From Dyadobacter alkalitolerans DSM 23607 (GTDB lineage Bacteria; Bacteroidota; Bacteroidia; Cytophagales; Spirosomataceae), in the NCBI RefSeq assembly GCF_000428845.1, contig NZ_AUAS01000006.1, forward strand, positions 248,001 to 312,000: 64,000 nt of DNA, written 5' to 3'. Made by a program: the position numbers and the translations under genes. This document shows positions 17,988-26,694 of the stretch, in pieces (position 1 is the stretch's first letter; every line of letters begins with the position of its first letter). The notes below the pieces were generated by a model. That model was not told the DNA's origin and searched no databases. It saw nothing but the letters and a program-made list of their open reading frames with translations.

Positions 17988-18021
17988 GTTGTAATCAAGC
18001 AGGCTTGCATTTATAACCTTG
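17988..18021 (+). promoter_or_regulatory. Possible promoter of the first ECF sigma gene
   Basis: GTTG (17988-17991), a 22-nt spacer and TAACCTTG (18014-18021) each differ by one base from the Bacteroidota TTTG / TAnnTTTG elements. The sigma-factor ATG is 19 nt further on. Confidence 0.35.
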
Positions 18022-18040
18022 TGACAACTTTTACAATGTT

Positions 18041-18649
18041 ATGAAACCACATTCTCAGCCTCCTCAATCTTCTGATGATAATGCGCTCTGGCAACAGTTT
18101 TTGTCGGGGAATGTGTCTGCGTTTGAGCAATTGATGTCGTCTCATTTCCGCGTGCTTTTCCGTTATGGCTGTAAATTTTCGAAGGACCAGGAGTTTGTCA
18201 AGGACTCGGTGCAGGATCTGTTTTTGCATTTGTGGGAAAAGCGGGAGAACCTGAGTACGGAAGTTGCTGTCAAACCTTATCTGATGGCTTCACTGCGCCG
18301 GCTTATGCACAGAAACGTGTCGTCCAGGTCGTGGGTGGGAGAGGGGAATGCTGAGCAGGCGGATGAAGCATTTGATCTTGAATTTTCTGTTGAGCAGCAA
18401 TACATTATCAACGAATCGACGCTCGTGCGCACGCGCCAGCTCGAAAAACTGTTGAGGGAACTTCCTAAGCGGCAAAAGGAAGTAATCTATCTGAAATTTT
18501 TCCAGGAGCTGAGCCGCGAGCAGATTTCCGAGATCATGTCCGTTTCGCCGCAAACCGTTTCCAACCTCCTCCAAATCGCCATCAAGCAACTCAAAAAACA
18601 TTGGAAAGCCGAATTCCTCACCTTCTTTTTGATTCATTTATTTATATAA
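18041..18649 (+). CDS. ECF-type RNA polymerase sigma factor
   Basis: The protein has 202 residues. Sigma region 2 spans about residues 20-80 (QQFLSGNVSAFEQLM, then FVKDSVQDLFLHLWEKRENL) and region 4 about 130-190 (LLRELPKRQKEVIYLKF, then LSREQISEIMSVSPQTVSNL, the helix-turn-helix). It is of the Bacteroidota FecI-like type that pairs with a FecR anti-sigma factor. The order sigma, FecR, SusC with STN domain, SusD is the classical trans-envelope signalling cassette: substrate binding at SusC releases the sigma factor, which activates the transport genes. The regulon therefore probably includes 20101-26573. A hydrophobic C-terminal tail (FLTFFLIHLFI) is unusual but short. Confidence 0.92.
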   Translation: MKPHSQPPQSSDDNALWQQFLSGNVSAFEQLMSSHFRVLFRYGCKFSKDQEFVKDSVQDLFLHLWEKRENLSTEVAVKPYLMASLRRLMHRNVSSRSWVGEGNAEQADEAFDLEFSVEQQYIINESTLVRTRQLEKLLRELPKRQKEVIYLKFFQELSREQISEIMSVSPQTVSNLLQIAIKQLKKHWKAEFLTFFLIHLFI

Positions 18650-18765
18650 AAAAGAGTCATAATGCCACTGAAAATGCGGTTTTGTTGATTTTTCTAGAAA
18701 TAATTTAAAATTTATTGGTATCCCGATCCGCTGTGTGTCTATCGTATGTTAGAAGCAAGCCTCAT

Positions 18766-19890
18766 ATGGATCACTACATAGATTTTACCGTTGAAGATTT
18801 TGTCTGGGATAACTTTTTTCGGCAATGGGTCCTGTCACCTACGCGCGAAACAGACGAGCTTTGGGAAGCGTGGATTGAAAAAAATGCAGATGCCCATGAC
18901 AAAATTCAGCAGGCTAAAAGCATAGTGCTGTCATTGCGATTGCACGAACCCGAAATAAGCGATCCCGAGATTACAGAAATCGTAAAGAACACCATTGGCC
19001 GCATAGACAGTTTTGAAAAATATCCCACGTTTGCCGAGCCTGTAAAACAGCTTAAAACTTACCGTTTTCCCTGGTTTCGCATGGCAGCATCGGTTGCCTT
19101 GCTGCTTGTTTCAGGTTGGATCATTTACTCACTTTCTACCAAAAAAGAGTCTCGGCAGATCACATTCGAAAAGCCCATTCAGGAGCATAAGGATAGCATT
19201 ACCGAGAAGTGGAACGCTTCAACGAAGCCTATGACGGTGGTTTTGGACGATGGGAGTAAGGTGACATTGTCTGCCAAGGCCCGCATCCGTTACGCCAACA
19301 GGTTCGTGGCTGCCAAGCGTGAAGTTTACCTGGAAGGTGAGGCTTTTTTTGATATTACAAAAGATGCGGACCGCCCGTTTTTTGTGTATTCCAATGGCTT
19401 GGTCACCAAGGTTTTGGGTACGAGTTTTACCGTTAAGGCATACGGGAATTCGAATGAAGTTACGGTGGAGGTGAAAACCGGACGCGTTTCCGTTTTTGCG
19501 CAGTCGGATTCCGATTTTGAGCAAAAAACCTCGGGTAGGGAATTGCAAGGCATTGTGCTGAGCCCGAATCAGAAGATCATTTATTCGAGGGAAGAAGTGA
19601 GAATGGTGAAGACGCTGGTCGAGAAACCCGAAATAGTAGTTCCTAAGGCTGAAATTCCACAATTTGAATTTGAGGACACGCCTGCGAGCGATGTTTTTGC
19701 AACCGTCGGCAAGGCCTATGGCATTGAAATCCTGTACGATGCAGAAATTCTTAAAGACTGCCCGCTAACGGCAACACTGGATAACCAGACACTTCACGAA
19801 AAGCTTTTTATTATCTGTCAGGCTGTTGAAGCCAGTTATGAAATCATCGACGGGCAGGTTGTGATCCACAGCAGAGGTTGTAAAAATTGA
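18766..19890 (+). CDS. FecR-family anti-sigma factor
   Basis: The frame extends to TTG 18715, but ATG 18766 (MDHYIDFTVEDFVWDNFF) gives the normal FecR beginning; length is 374 residues. A cytoplasmic sigma-binding part (about 1-95) is followed by one membrane helix (MAASVALLLVSGWIIYSL, about 100-120). A periplasmic FecR domain comes next (TVVLDDGSKVTLSAKA, then REVYLEGEAFFDI, about 145-260), and a C-terminal DUF4974/STN-like domain (about 300-374, FEFEDTPASDVFATVGKAYG). It holds the adjacent sigma factor inactive until the STN domain of the next SusC signals. It lies 116 bp after the sigma gene. Confidence 0.92.
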   Translation: MDHYIDFTVEDFVWDNFFRQWVLSPTRETDELWEAWIEKNADAHDKIQQAKSIVLSLRLHEPEISDPEITEIVKNTIGRIDSFEKYPTFAEPVKQLKTYRFPWFRMAASVALLLVSGWIIYSLSTKKESRQITFEKPIQEHKDSITEKWNASTKPMTVVLDDGSKVTLSAKARIRYANRFVAAKREVYLEGEAFFDITKDADRPFFVYSNGLVTKVLGTSFTVKAYGNSNEVTVEVKTGRVSVFAQSDSDFEQKTSGRELQGIVLSPNQKIIYSREEVRMVKTLVEKPEIVVPKAEIPQFEFEDTPASDVFATVGKAYGIEILYDAEILKDCPLTATLDNQTLHEKLFIICQAVEASYEIIDGQVVIHSRGCKN

Positions 19891-19975
19891 TATTAATATG
19901 TTGTAAATCAATGTTCTACTTTAACCCAACACCTTAACGATCCGATAAAAAACAGAAAGAATAATCCATAAAAAA

Positions 19976-20005
19976 GAGCCGGCAATGTTCCCGCATCACC
20001 GGCTC
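19976..20005 (+). promoter_or_regulatory. Hairpin in the leader of the SusC gene
   Basis: GAGCCGG (19976-19982) pairs with CCGGCTC (19999-20005) around a 16-nt loop that contains a further ATG/CAT pair. A second small hairpin, CCTCC-TATGC-GGAGG, follows near 20038-20053. No convincing T-run follows the first, so it is better viewed as 5' leader structure of the SusC mRNA than as a terminator. The rest of the 210-bp gap (19891-20100) is AT-rich without a clear promoter. Confidence 0.45.
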
Positions 20006-20100
20006 CGAATAATCCCTTTTGGTTGTCGCCATTTTTTCCTCCTATGCGGAGGCAGGGACCGTTTTGCCAGCTTTTGAATCATAACAAAACAATCAAATCT

Positions 20101-23100
20101 ATGAAAAAACCCTTTAAATACCGCCAGGTATTACTTTGGACGATGCGAATAACAGCTACACAATTGATATTTGCCATATGGTTCATTGGAACCGGCCAAG
20201 CCCACGACAGCAACGCGCAGTCGCTTCTATCTCAGAAAATTACGATTAAGGCCAGCGGCAGTGAAGTCAAGAAAGTGCTGGGCCAGGTGGAAAAGCAGGC
20301 TGATGTCCGGTTTGTGTTCAGCTCCAAACTGATCAAATCGGCCAGAAAAGTGACAGTTAATGCGACCGAAAAACCTTTATACGAAGTCCTTGACCAGATA
20401 CTGACGCCCTTGGAGCTTGAATACGAAGTTTCAGGGAAAATAATAATCCTTAAAAGACAGGACGCTCTTCCGCCGACTGAAATCCCTTCCAAAAGCATTT
20501 CGCCCAAGCGTAACCTTACGGGCAAAGTGGTGGATGAAATGAACGCGCCACTTCCAGGAGTGAGCATTGTGGTGAAGGGAACGCAAACCGGCACAGCAAC
20601 CGACGCCGATGGCGGTTTTACGCTGGATGTGCCTGATAATGGAGTCCTTGTGCTCAGTTTTGTAGGTTATATAACCAAGGAAATTCCGGTCGAAAATCAG
20701 AGCACGATCAACATTACGCTTGAAGCCGATGTGAAATCACTGAGCGAACTAGTGGTGGTGGGTTATGGAGTTGTTAAAAAGTCTGATTTGACCGGATCGG
20801 TTGCTTCAATCAAATCCACAGAATTGAATGCTTACCCGGCAACAAACCTCATGCAATCACTGGCCGGACGCGCGACAGGTGTGCAGATTTCGCAAAACAC
20901 AGGCGCGCCGGGAAGTCCTATCAGCGTACGGATCCGGGGAACAAACTCGGTTCAGGGTGGTAACGAGCCGCTTTACGTGGTGGATGGCTTTCCTTATTCC
21001 ACCAGCCCGACATTGCTGAACAATGCCGATGTTGAATCCATTGAAATCCTGAAAGACGCTTCTGCAACAGCTATTTATGGTTCAAGAGGGGCGAATGGCG
21101 TGGTCTTGATCACAACCAAAAAGGGAAAATCAGGCAGGATCAGCGTGGACCTGGACAGTTACGTGGGTTTTCAAAAGCCGAGGAAGAAAATTGAAATGAT
21201 GAATGCCAATGAATATGCACAATTCTACAACGAACAAGCTGCTAATGACGGACTTGCGCCGCATTTTACACAAGATGAAATCAATGGTTTCGGCACAGGA
21301 ACCGACTGGCAGGATCTGACACTTCGAACAGCTGCCATTCAAAACCACTCGGTTTCAGTAAACGGTGGAAATGAGAAAACACGCTTTTCGGTTTCAGGAA
21401 GCAACTTCAATCAGGGTGGTATCATTGTTGGAAGCGATTATGTGCGTAACTCCATCCGCGCTAATCTGAGCACCGATTTTACCAAAAAGATTAAGTTCGA
21501 TATCAATACGATTTTAACCCGCATCGACACGGAGCGCAAAAATTCAAGCGGTGGAAACAGGGGTAACTCATTGATTTCGGCTATGCTTTCGGGCTATCCG
21601 ACTGTTAGTGCACGTTTGCCCGAAGGTGGTTATTCCAATTTGGCCACGGTTTATTCCTGGGGTTCCAATGTGATCACCAATCCGCTGAACTTCATCGAGC
21701 AGCAAACGGATCATCTTCGTTCTAATAAAGTGCTTGCCAACGGAGCGCTTACTTACACGCCGCTGGAAGGGCTTTCTATCAAAATTTCGGGTGGGATCGA
21801 AAATACAGATGACCGCGGAGACTTTTATACAACTAAAAAATTCGTGAATTCCCTGGGGTCTGCGGCAATCAATACCATGCAGACAACCAGCTTGCTGAAT
21901 GAGAATACGGTGAGTTATGTGAAGGAAATCGGCAAACATAATATTTCCGCCGTTGGTGGTTTCACTTACCAGGAGCTAACACAAACAGAGCTTAACACAA
22001 CTGCAAGCGGTTTCGTGAGCGATATCCAGGAATCATTTGACGTAGGAGCCGGCGCAACGCAGGGTGTGCCAAGATCGAGTTATTTTAAATGGTCTCTTTT
22101 GTCTTATCTGGGCCGGTTAAATTATTCTTTTAACGATAAATTCCTGGCAACGGTCAGTTTCCGTGCGGATGGTTCCTCACGTTATACCGAAGGCCAGAAA
22201 TGGGGTTACTTTCCTTCGGGATCCATTGCGTATCGTTTGTCGGAGGAGAAATTTATCCAAAATATACCCTTCATTTCGGACCTGAAAATCCGTGTGGGTT
22301 ATGGCGAAACGGGAAGCACGGCCATTGATCCGTACTACACATTAAACCAGCTGTCGTCCAACAAAGTGGTTTTTGGAGACGCCTTAACAACTTCCTATGC
22401 ACCGGGCTTACGCCTTGCCGGACCTTTGAAATGGGAAACCACATCGCAGTCCGACATTGGATTGGATATTGGTTTTTTCCAAAACCGCTTCTCGCTGACA
22501 TTGGATTATTATATCAAAAATACGCGTGACCTGCTCAACAACGTGCCTCTGCCTTCATCACTGGGCTATGCTTACACCATTGATAATGTAGGAAAAGTGC
22601 AGAATAAAGGTTTTGAGGTCTCGGCCAATGCCAACGTGCTTACCGGCGCTTTCAAGTGGAATGTGTCTGCCAATGCATCTATCAATAAGAACAAAGTCTT
22701 GAAATTATATGGCGGCAATGATGTTCTGGGCCAGGCAATAGACATTTCGGTGATTAATGACAATGTGAATGTGCTGCGCGAAGGCGAATCCATCGGGACT
22801 TTTTACGGATACATTGAAAAAGGCTATGATGAAACCGGCAAGATCGTTTACGAAGATTTTAACGGAAACGGCGCGCGTGACATTGGCGATAAGCGCATCA
22901 TCGGAAACCCGAACCCGAAACTGATTTACGGTTTCAATTCGAGCATGAATTACAAAAATTTCGAGTTGAATGTGTTTATTCAAGGCACGCAGGGGAATGA
23001 TATCTTCAACCTGAGCTCTGTAAATCAAACCATGGATTACGGTCAGGCGCTGAATATGCCGCGTGAAGTTTTTGAAAATCACTGGACGCCTACCAATACC

Positions 23101-23412
23101 AATGCCAAATATCCTTTGATAACAGGCAAAGTGTCGCAAGCGCAGGTTTCGAACCGGTTCGTAGAAGACGGCTCTTACCTGCGTTTCAAGAACATTCAAC
23201 TGAGCTACAATGTGCCGGTGAAAAACATCAAATGGCTTACCAGTGCGCAGGTTTATGTAAGCGCACAAAACCTGATCACATTCACCAAATATTCCTGGTT
23301 TGATCCTGAAATCAGTTCCTATGGCAGCTCCAACTCGATCCGCATGGGTATTGACCATTACAGCTATCCTACTGCAAAAACAACGACCATCGGCTTGCGC
23401 GTAGGTTTCTGA
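20101..23412 (+). CDS. SusC/RagA TonB-dependent transporter with STN signalling domain
   Basis: ATG 20101 is chosen; the frame runs up to 20023 but only this start places the signal peptide (TATQLIFAIWFIGTGQAH) at the end. Length is 1103 residues. Domains: STN (about 45-120, ITIKASGSEVKKVLGQVEKQ), carboxypeptidase-D-like (about 140-220, GKVVDEMNAPLPGVSIVVKG), plug with the SusC box VVVGYGVVKKSDLTGSVAS (about 225), then a 22-strand barrel. STN domains interact with FecR proteins, so this transporter is also the receptor of the adjacent sigma/FecR system. A SusD gene follows after 27 bp. The import substrate is unknown. Confidence 0.96.
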   Translation: MKKPFKYRQVLLWTMRITATQLIFAIWFIGTGQAHDSNAQSLLSQKITIKASGSEVKKVLGQVEKQADVRFVFSSKLIKSARKVTVNATEKPLYEVLDQILTPLELEYEVSGKIIILKRQDALPPTEIPSKSISPKRNLTGKVVDEMNAPLPGVSIVVKGTQTGTATDADGGFTLDVPDNGVLVLSFVGYITKEIPVENQSTINITLEADVKSLSELVVVGYGVVKKSDLTGSVASIKSTELNAYPATNLMQSLAGRATGVQISQNTGAPGSPISVRIRGTNSVQGGNEPLYVVDGFPYSTSPTLLNNADVESIEILKDASATAIYGSRGANGVVLITTKKGKSGRISVDLDSYVGFQKPRKKIEMMNANEYAQFYNEQAANDGLAPHFTQDEINGFGTGTDWQDLTLRTAAIQNHSVSVNGGNEKTRFSVSGSNFNQGGIIVGSDYVRNSIRANLSTDFTKKIKFDINTILTRIDTERKNSSGGNRGNSLISAMLSGYPTVSARLPEGGYSNLATVYSWGSNVITNPLNFIEQQTDHLRSNKVLANGALTYTPLEGLSIKISGGIENTDDRGDFYTTKKFVNSLGSAAINTMQTTSLLNENTVSYVKEIGKHNISAVGGFTYQELTQTELNTTASGFVSDIQESFDVGAGATQGVPRSSYFKWSLLSYLGRLNYSFNDKFLATVSFRADGSSRYTEGQKWGYFPSGSIAYRLSEEKFIQNIPFISDLKIRVGYGETGSTAIDPYYTLNQLSSNKVVFGDALTTSYAPGLRLAGPLKWETTSQSDIGLDIGFFQNRFSLTLDYYIKNTRDLLNNVPLPSSLGYAYTIDNVGKVQNKGFEVSANANVLTGAFKWNVSANASINKNKVLKLYGGNDVLGQAIDISVINDNVNVLREGESIGTFYGYIEKGYDETGKIVYEDFNGNGARDIGDKRIIGNPNPKLIYGFNSSMNYKNFELNVFIQGTQGNDIFNLSSVNQTMDYGQALNMPREVFENHWTPTNTNAKYPLITGKVSQAQVSNRFVEDGSYLRFKNIQLSYNVPVKNIKWLTSAQVYVSAQNLITFTKYSWFDPEISSYGSSNSIRMGIDHYSYPTAKTTTIGLRVGF

Positions 23413-23439
23413 TCAATCAAAAATTAAAATTTAACTGTA

Positions 23440-24879
23440 ATGAAAAATATAGCTATCTGTTTAATACTCGCCCTTTCCCTGATGGCGTGTGAAGACGTTC
23501 TGAAAGAAGAGCCAAAATCACTGGCTGCCGAAGTTTTTTATAACACCCCGGACGAAGCACGTGCGGCGGTGAATGCTATTTACGGTCCTATGCGCGGGCC
23601 TAATGGTTTGAGTGTCAATTATCCAGCACAGCAGGAGGGCTTGCCGGATTACGGCAATTCGCGGGGCAGCCAGACGCCCGTGAGTTTATATCAAGGGTTA
23701 GATAATACGAACATTACCCGTGTCGGGGCGATCTGGGATGCCTTTTACCAGTCTATCCGGAATGCCAACATTGTGATCGAAAATGTGCCGAAAGCGAAAG
23801 AAATTTCCGAAGGTGACATTGCCAAGTTTGTGGCAGAAGCCAAATATCTGCGTTCGCTGATCTATTTCGCAATGGTCCGCAACTGGGGTGGCGTTCCTTT
23901 ACGGACGGAAGCAAATATGACGGTTACAGACCTTAAACGCGCCAGTGTTGAGGAAGTTTATGATCTGATTTTGAGTGATGCATTGAATGCGGAGCAGTTT
24001 CTGCCCGATGCTCCGCCGGAAGTAGGACGTCCTACGAAATGGGCTGCGAAAACATTGCTTTCGGAGATCTACATGTATCAGGAAAAATGGAAAGAATCCA
24101 GCGAACGCGCCAAAGAGGTGATCGCGTCGGGAAAATATTCATTGGTGCCTGTGAGTGTTTCGGAAGATTTTCAGAAAATCTATGGTCCGGAAGTCGTATC
24201 CACTCCCGAAGAGATCTTTTATTTCAAATTCTCGCGTCAGCAGGGTTTTGGACTGGTTGGCTACGCGCACCGTGCCATTGGTCCGTATCGCTATTATGGC
24301 CCGGGCGGTGTATATGCACAGTATACAGATTCGACTTCCAATTCTTTTATCAAAACCTGGGATATGAAAGATTTGCGTAAAGCCCACATCTTGTATAATG
24401 TGGATGTAGGACTTGGCCCCAACACCTGCCTGTACCGGAAATTCCGCGACCCTGTGGCGACAGACGGCGGTGGAAATGACTATCCCTGGTATCGTTATGC
24501 CGATTTGTTGCTATTCCACGCCGAAACCGCAGCCAGGGCCAATGGCGCGCCAACGGCCGAAGCATTGGAGAGTTTGAACAAAGTCCACCGCAGGGCTTAC
24601 GGCTATAATGCAGAAACTGTGTCACCAGTGGATTTCAAGCTCACAGGACAAACATTAACCTCATTTATCGACCTCGTGGTGCGTGAGCGCGGCTACGAAA
24701 CCATGTACGAAAGCAAGCGCTGGCTCGACCTGAAACGCCTGGGCATTGCCAAAAAGCGTATTAAGGAAGTGAAGAACATCGACATTGCCGACAAGCACAT
24801 GATGTGGCCGATCCCAAATTCAGAATTGCTTTATAACAAGGCACTTGACCCTGCCAAAGATCAAAATCCAGGTTACTGA
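23440..24879 (+). CDS. SusD/RagB-family lipoprotein
   Basis: The protein has 479 residues with a lipoprotein signal and Cys17 (ALSLMACEDVLKEEPKS). SusD landmarks: NTPDEARAAVNAIYGPMRG (about 40), KFVAEAKYLRSLIYFAMVRN with WGGVPL (about 128-155), YRYADLLLFHAETAARANG (about 355) and the C-terminal RERGYETMYESKRWLDLKR (about 415). It is the surface glycan-binding partner of the SusC gene 27 bp upstream and should be under the same sigma/FecR control. It is followed after 26 bp by an FAD-dependent oxidoreductase gene, an uncommon direct neighbour in a glycan locus. Confidence 0.95.
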   Translation: MKNIAICLILALSLMACEDVLKEEPKSLAAEVFYNTPDEARAAVNAIYGPMRGPNGLSVNYPAQQEGLPDYGNSRGSQTPVSLYQGLDNTNITRVGAIWDAFYQSIRNANIVIENVPKAKEISEGDIAKFVAEAKYLRSLIYFAMVRNWGGVPLRTEANMTVTDLKRASVEEVYDLILSDALNAEQFLPDAPPEVGRPTKWAAKTLLSEIYMYQEKWKESSERAKEVIASGKYSLVPVSVSEDFQKIYGPEVVSTPEEIFYFKFSRQQGFGLVGYAHRAIGPYRYYGPGGVYAQYTDSTSNSFIKTWDMKDLRKAHILYNVDVGLGPNTCLYRKFRDPVATDGGGNDYPWYRYADLLLFHAETAARANGAPTAEALESLNKVHRRAYGYNAETVSPVDFKLTGQTLTSFIDLVVRERGYETMYESKRWLDLKRLGIAKKRIKEVKNIDIADKHMMWPIPNSELLYNKALDPAKDQNPGY

Positions 24880-24905
24880 TTATTCCTATTCCCAACCAAC
24901 AATTA

Positions 24906-26573
24906 ATGACAATGAATAAGTATTTGATTTATCTGATTGCATTTTTTTTAGTAGCAGCCAGCCCTTCATGCTCGGAAAAGAAGAAGGAAGAAGCAAAAGA
25001 CGCCCTAACCGCCGACGTGATCATTTACGGAGGAACTTCCGCGGCGGTTACAGCTGCTGTTCAAGTGATTAAGTCTGGTAAAACAGTGCTCGTAGTTTCG
25101 CCGGATAAGCATTTGGGCGGGCTTTCTTCGGGAGGTCTCGGATTCACGGATACGGGCAACAAATCCGTGATCGGCGGACTTGCAAGAGAATTTTATCATC
25201 GGTTATACCAGCATTACGACAAGCCCGAAGCCTGGAAATGGCAGAAAAAGGATGAATATGGCAACAAAGGCCAGGGGACTCCTGCGATGGACGGAGCTGA
25301 GCGCACCATGTGGATTTTCGAGCCGCACGCAGCTGAGCAGGTTTTTGAGGATTTTGTAAAAGAAAACAACATTAAGATCTACCGCGACGAGTGGCTCGAT
25401 AGAGATAAAGGTGTTGAGAAAAAAGACGGCAAAATTGTTTCTATCAAAACACTTTCAGGCAAAAAATTTGCTGGTAAAATGTTCATTGATGCAACTTACG
25501 AAGGCGATCTGATGGCTTCGGCGGGCGTAAAATACCATGTAGGACGTGAGGCAAATAGCGTTTACAATGAAAAATGGAATGGTGTGCAGGCCGGTGTTTT
25601 CCAGCACGGACATTATTTCAAGAAAAACATCAGCCCGTACAAAGTAGAAGGCGACCCGAAAAGCGGCCTGTTGCCATATATCAGCGACGAGCCTATTGCA
25701 GAAAATGGCTCGGGCGACAACAAGATCCAGGCTTACTGCTTCCGTATGTGCCTTTCGTCAAATCCTGATAACCGCATTCCGTTCGAAAAACCGGAAGGCT
25801 ATGACGTTGCCAACTACGAATTGCTGGCCAGGGTTTACAAAGCAGGCTGGGGCGAAACATTTGATAAATACGACCCGATTCCTAACAAAAAGACCGATAC
25901 GAACAACCACGGCCCGTTCAGCACCGATTTCATTGGTGAAAATTATGATTATCCGGAGGCAACTTACGAGCGCAGAAAAGAGATCATTAAAGCCCACGAG
26001 TTGTATCAGAAAGGCTTGATGTATTTCCTAACCAATGATCCCCGCGTACCCGCGGACGTGCGTAAAGAAATGAGCAAGTGGGGTCTGCCAAAAGATGAAT
26101 TCAAAGACAACGGCGGCTGGCCGCACCAAATTTACGTGCGTGAAGCGCGCCGCATGATCTCGGCCACGGTGATGAACGAAAATCATACGATGGGCATCAC
26201 GCCGGTAGAGCAGCCAATCGGAATGGGTTCGTATGCACTGGATTCGCACAATGCGCAGCGTTATGTGAAAAAAGATGGCTATGTGCAAAACGAAGGGGAC
26301 ATTGGTGTGCACCCAAAATCGCCTTATAGCATTTCCTATGCCTCTATTGTGCCTAAAAAAGAGGAGTGTGAAAACTTGTTCGTTCCGGTGTGCCTTTCCA
26401 GCTCACACATTGCCTACGGATCAATCCGTATGGAGCCTGTTTTCATGATTTTAGGACAAAGCGCAGCAGCGGCCGCCGTGCAGGCGATTGACACAAAAGT
26501 GGCCGTTCAGGACGTGGATTATGCGAAATTGAAAGAGCAGCTTTTAAAAGACAAACAAAAATTAGAATTGTAA
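24906..26573 (+). CDS. FAD-dependent oxidoreductase lipoprotein (FAD_oxidored family)
   Basis: The protein has 555 residues; ATG 24912 is an equally good start and gives Cys20 of a lipoprotein signal (FFLVAASPSC). The FAD-binding Rossmann segment is ADVIIYGGTSAAVTAAVQVI (about 37-56), followed by LGGLSSGGLGFTDTG, the hallmark of this family of Bacteroidota and Planctomycetota flavoproteins. Other features are FIDATYEGDLMASAGV (about 197) and PYSISYASIVPKKEECENL (about 475). These enzymes are commonly linked to sugar or polysaccharide loci, but their reactions are poorly known. The gene is co-directional 26 bp after SusD and likely part of the sigma/FecR-controlled operon. The lipid anchor places it in the periplasm or at the surface, so it probably acts on imported glycan. 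Confidence 0.85.
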   Translation: MTMNKYLIYLIAFFLVAASPSCSEKKKEEAKDALTADVIIYGGTSAAVTAAVQVIKSGKTVLVVSPDKHLGGLSSGGLGFTDTGNKSVIGGLAREFYHRLYQHYDKPEAWKWQKKDEYGNKGQGTPAMDGAERTMWIFEPHAAEQVFEDFVKENNIKIYRDEWLDRDKGVEKKDGKIVSIKTLSGKKFAGKMFIDATYEGDLMASAGVKYHVGREANSVYNEKWNGVQAGVFQHGHYFKKNISPYKVEGDPKSGLLPYISDEPIAENGSGDNKIQAYCFRMCLSSNPDNRIPFEKPEGYDVANYELLARVYKAGWGETFDKYDPIPNKKTDTNNHGPFSTDFIGENYDYPEATYERRKEIIKAHELYQKGLMYFLTNDPRVPADVRKEMSKWGLPKDEFKDNGGWPHQIYVREARRMISATVMNENHTMGITPVEQPIGMGSYALDSHNAQRYVKKDGYVQNEGDIGVHPKSPYSISYASIVPKKEECENLFVPVCLSSSHIAYGSIRMEPVFMILGQSAAAAAVQAIDTKVAVQDVDYAKLKEQLLKDKQKLEL

Positions 26574-26598
26574 TATATTATTTTGTCAATTACATTTG
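26567..26598 (+). promoter_or_regulatory. Bacteroidota-type promoter upstream of the MFS/GMC operon
   Basis: ATTG (26567-26570), a 20-nt spacer and TACATTTG (26591-26598), the last an exact TAnnTTTG match. It overlaps the stop codon of the flavoprotein gene. A start near 26605 would place the hairpin at 26627-26652 in the 5' leader. Confidence 0.5.
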
Positions 26599-26626
26599 CA
26601 GCCTAATTTTTGATGTATAAATGGTC

Positions 26627-26652
26627 AATAGCCGGGTGAAAATCCGGCTATT
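26627..26652 (+). terminator. Hairpin terminator or attenuator upstream of the MFS gene
   Basis: AATAGCCGG (26627-26635) pairs perfectly with CCGGCTATT (26644-26652), followed by a T-rich TATTTG. It may end the SusC/SusD operon, but because a promoter match lies upstream it could also be an attenuator in the MFS leader. Confidence 0.6.
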
Positions 26653-26694
26653 TATTTGAAACGATCACAACTCCTTAACCCCATAATAATCACA

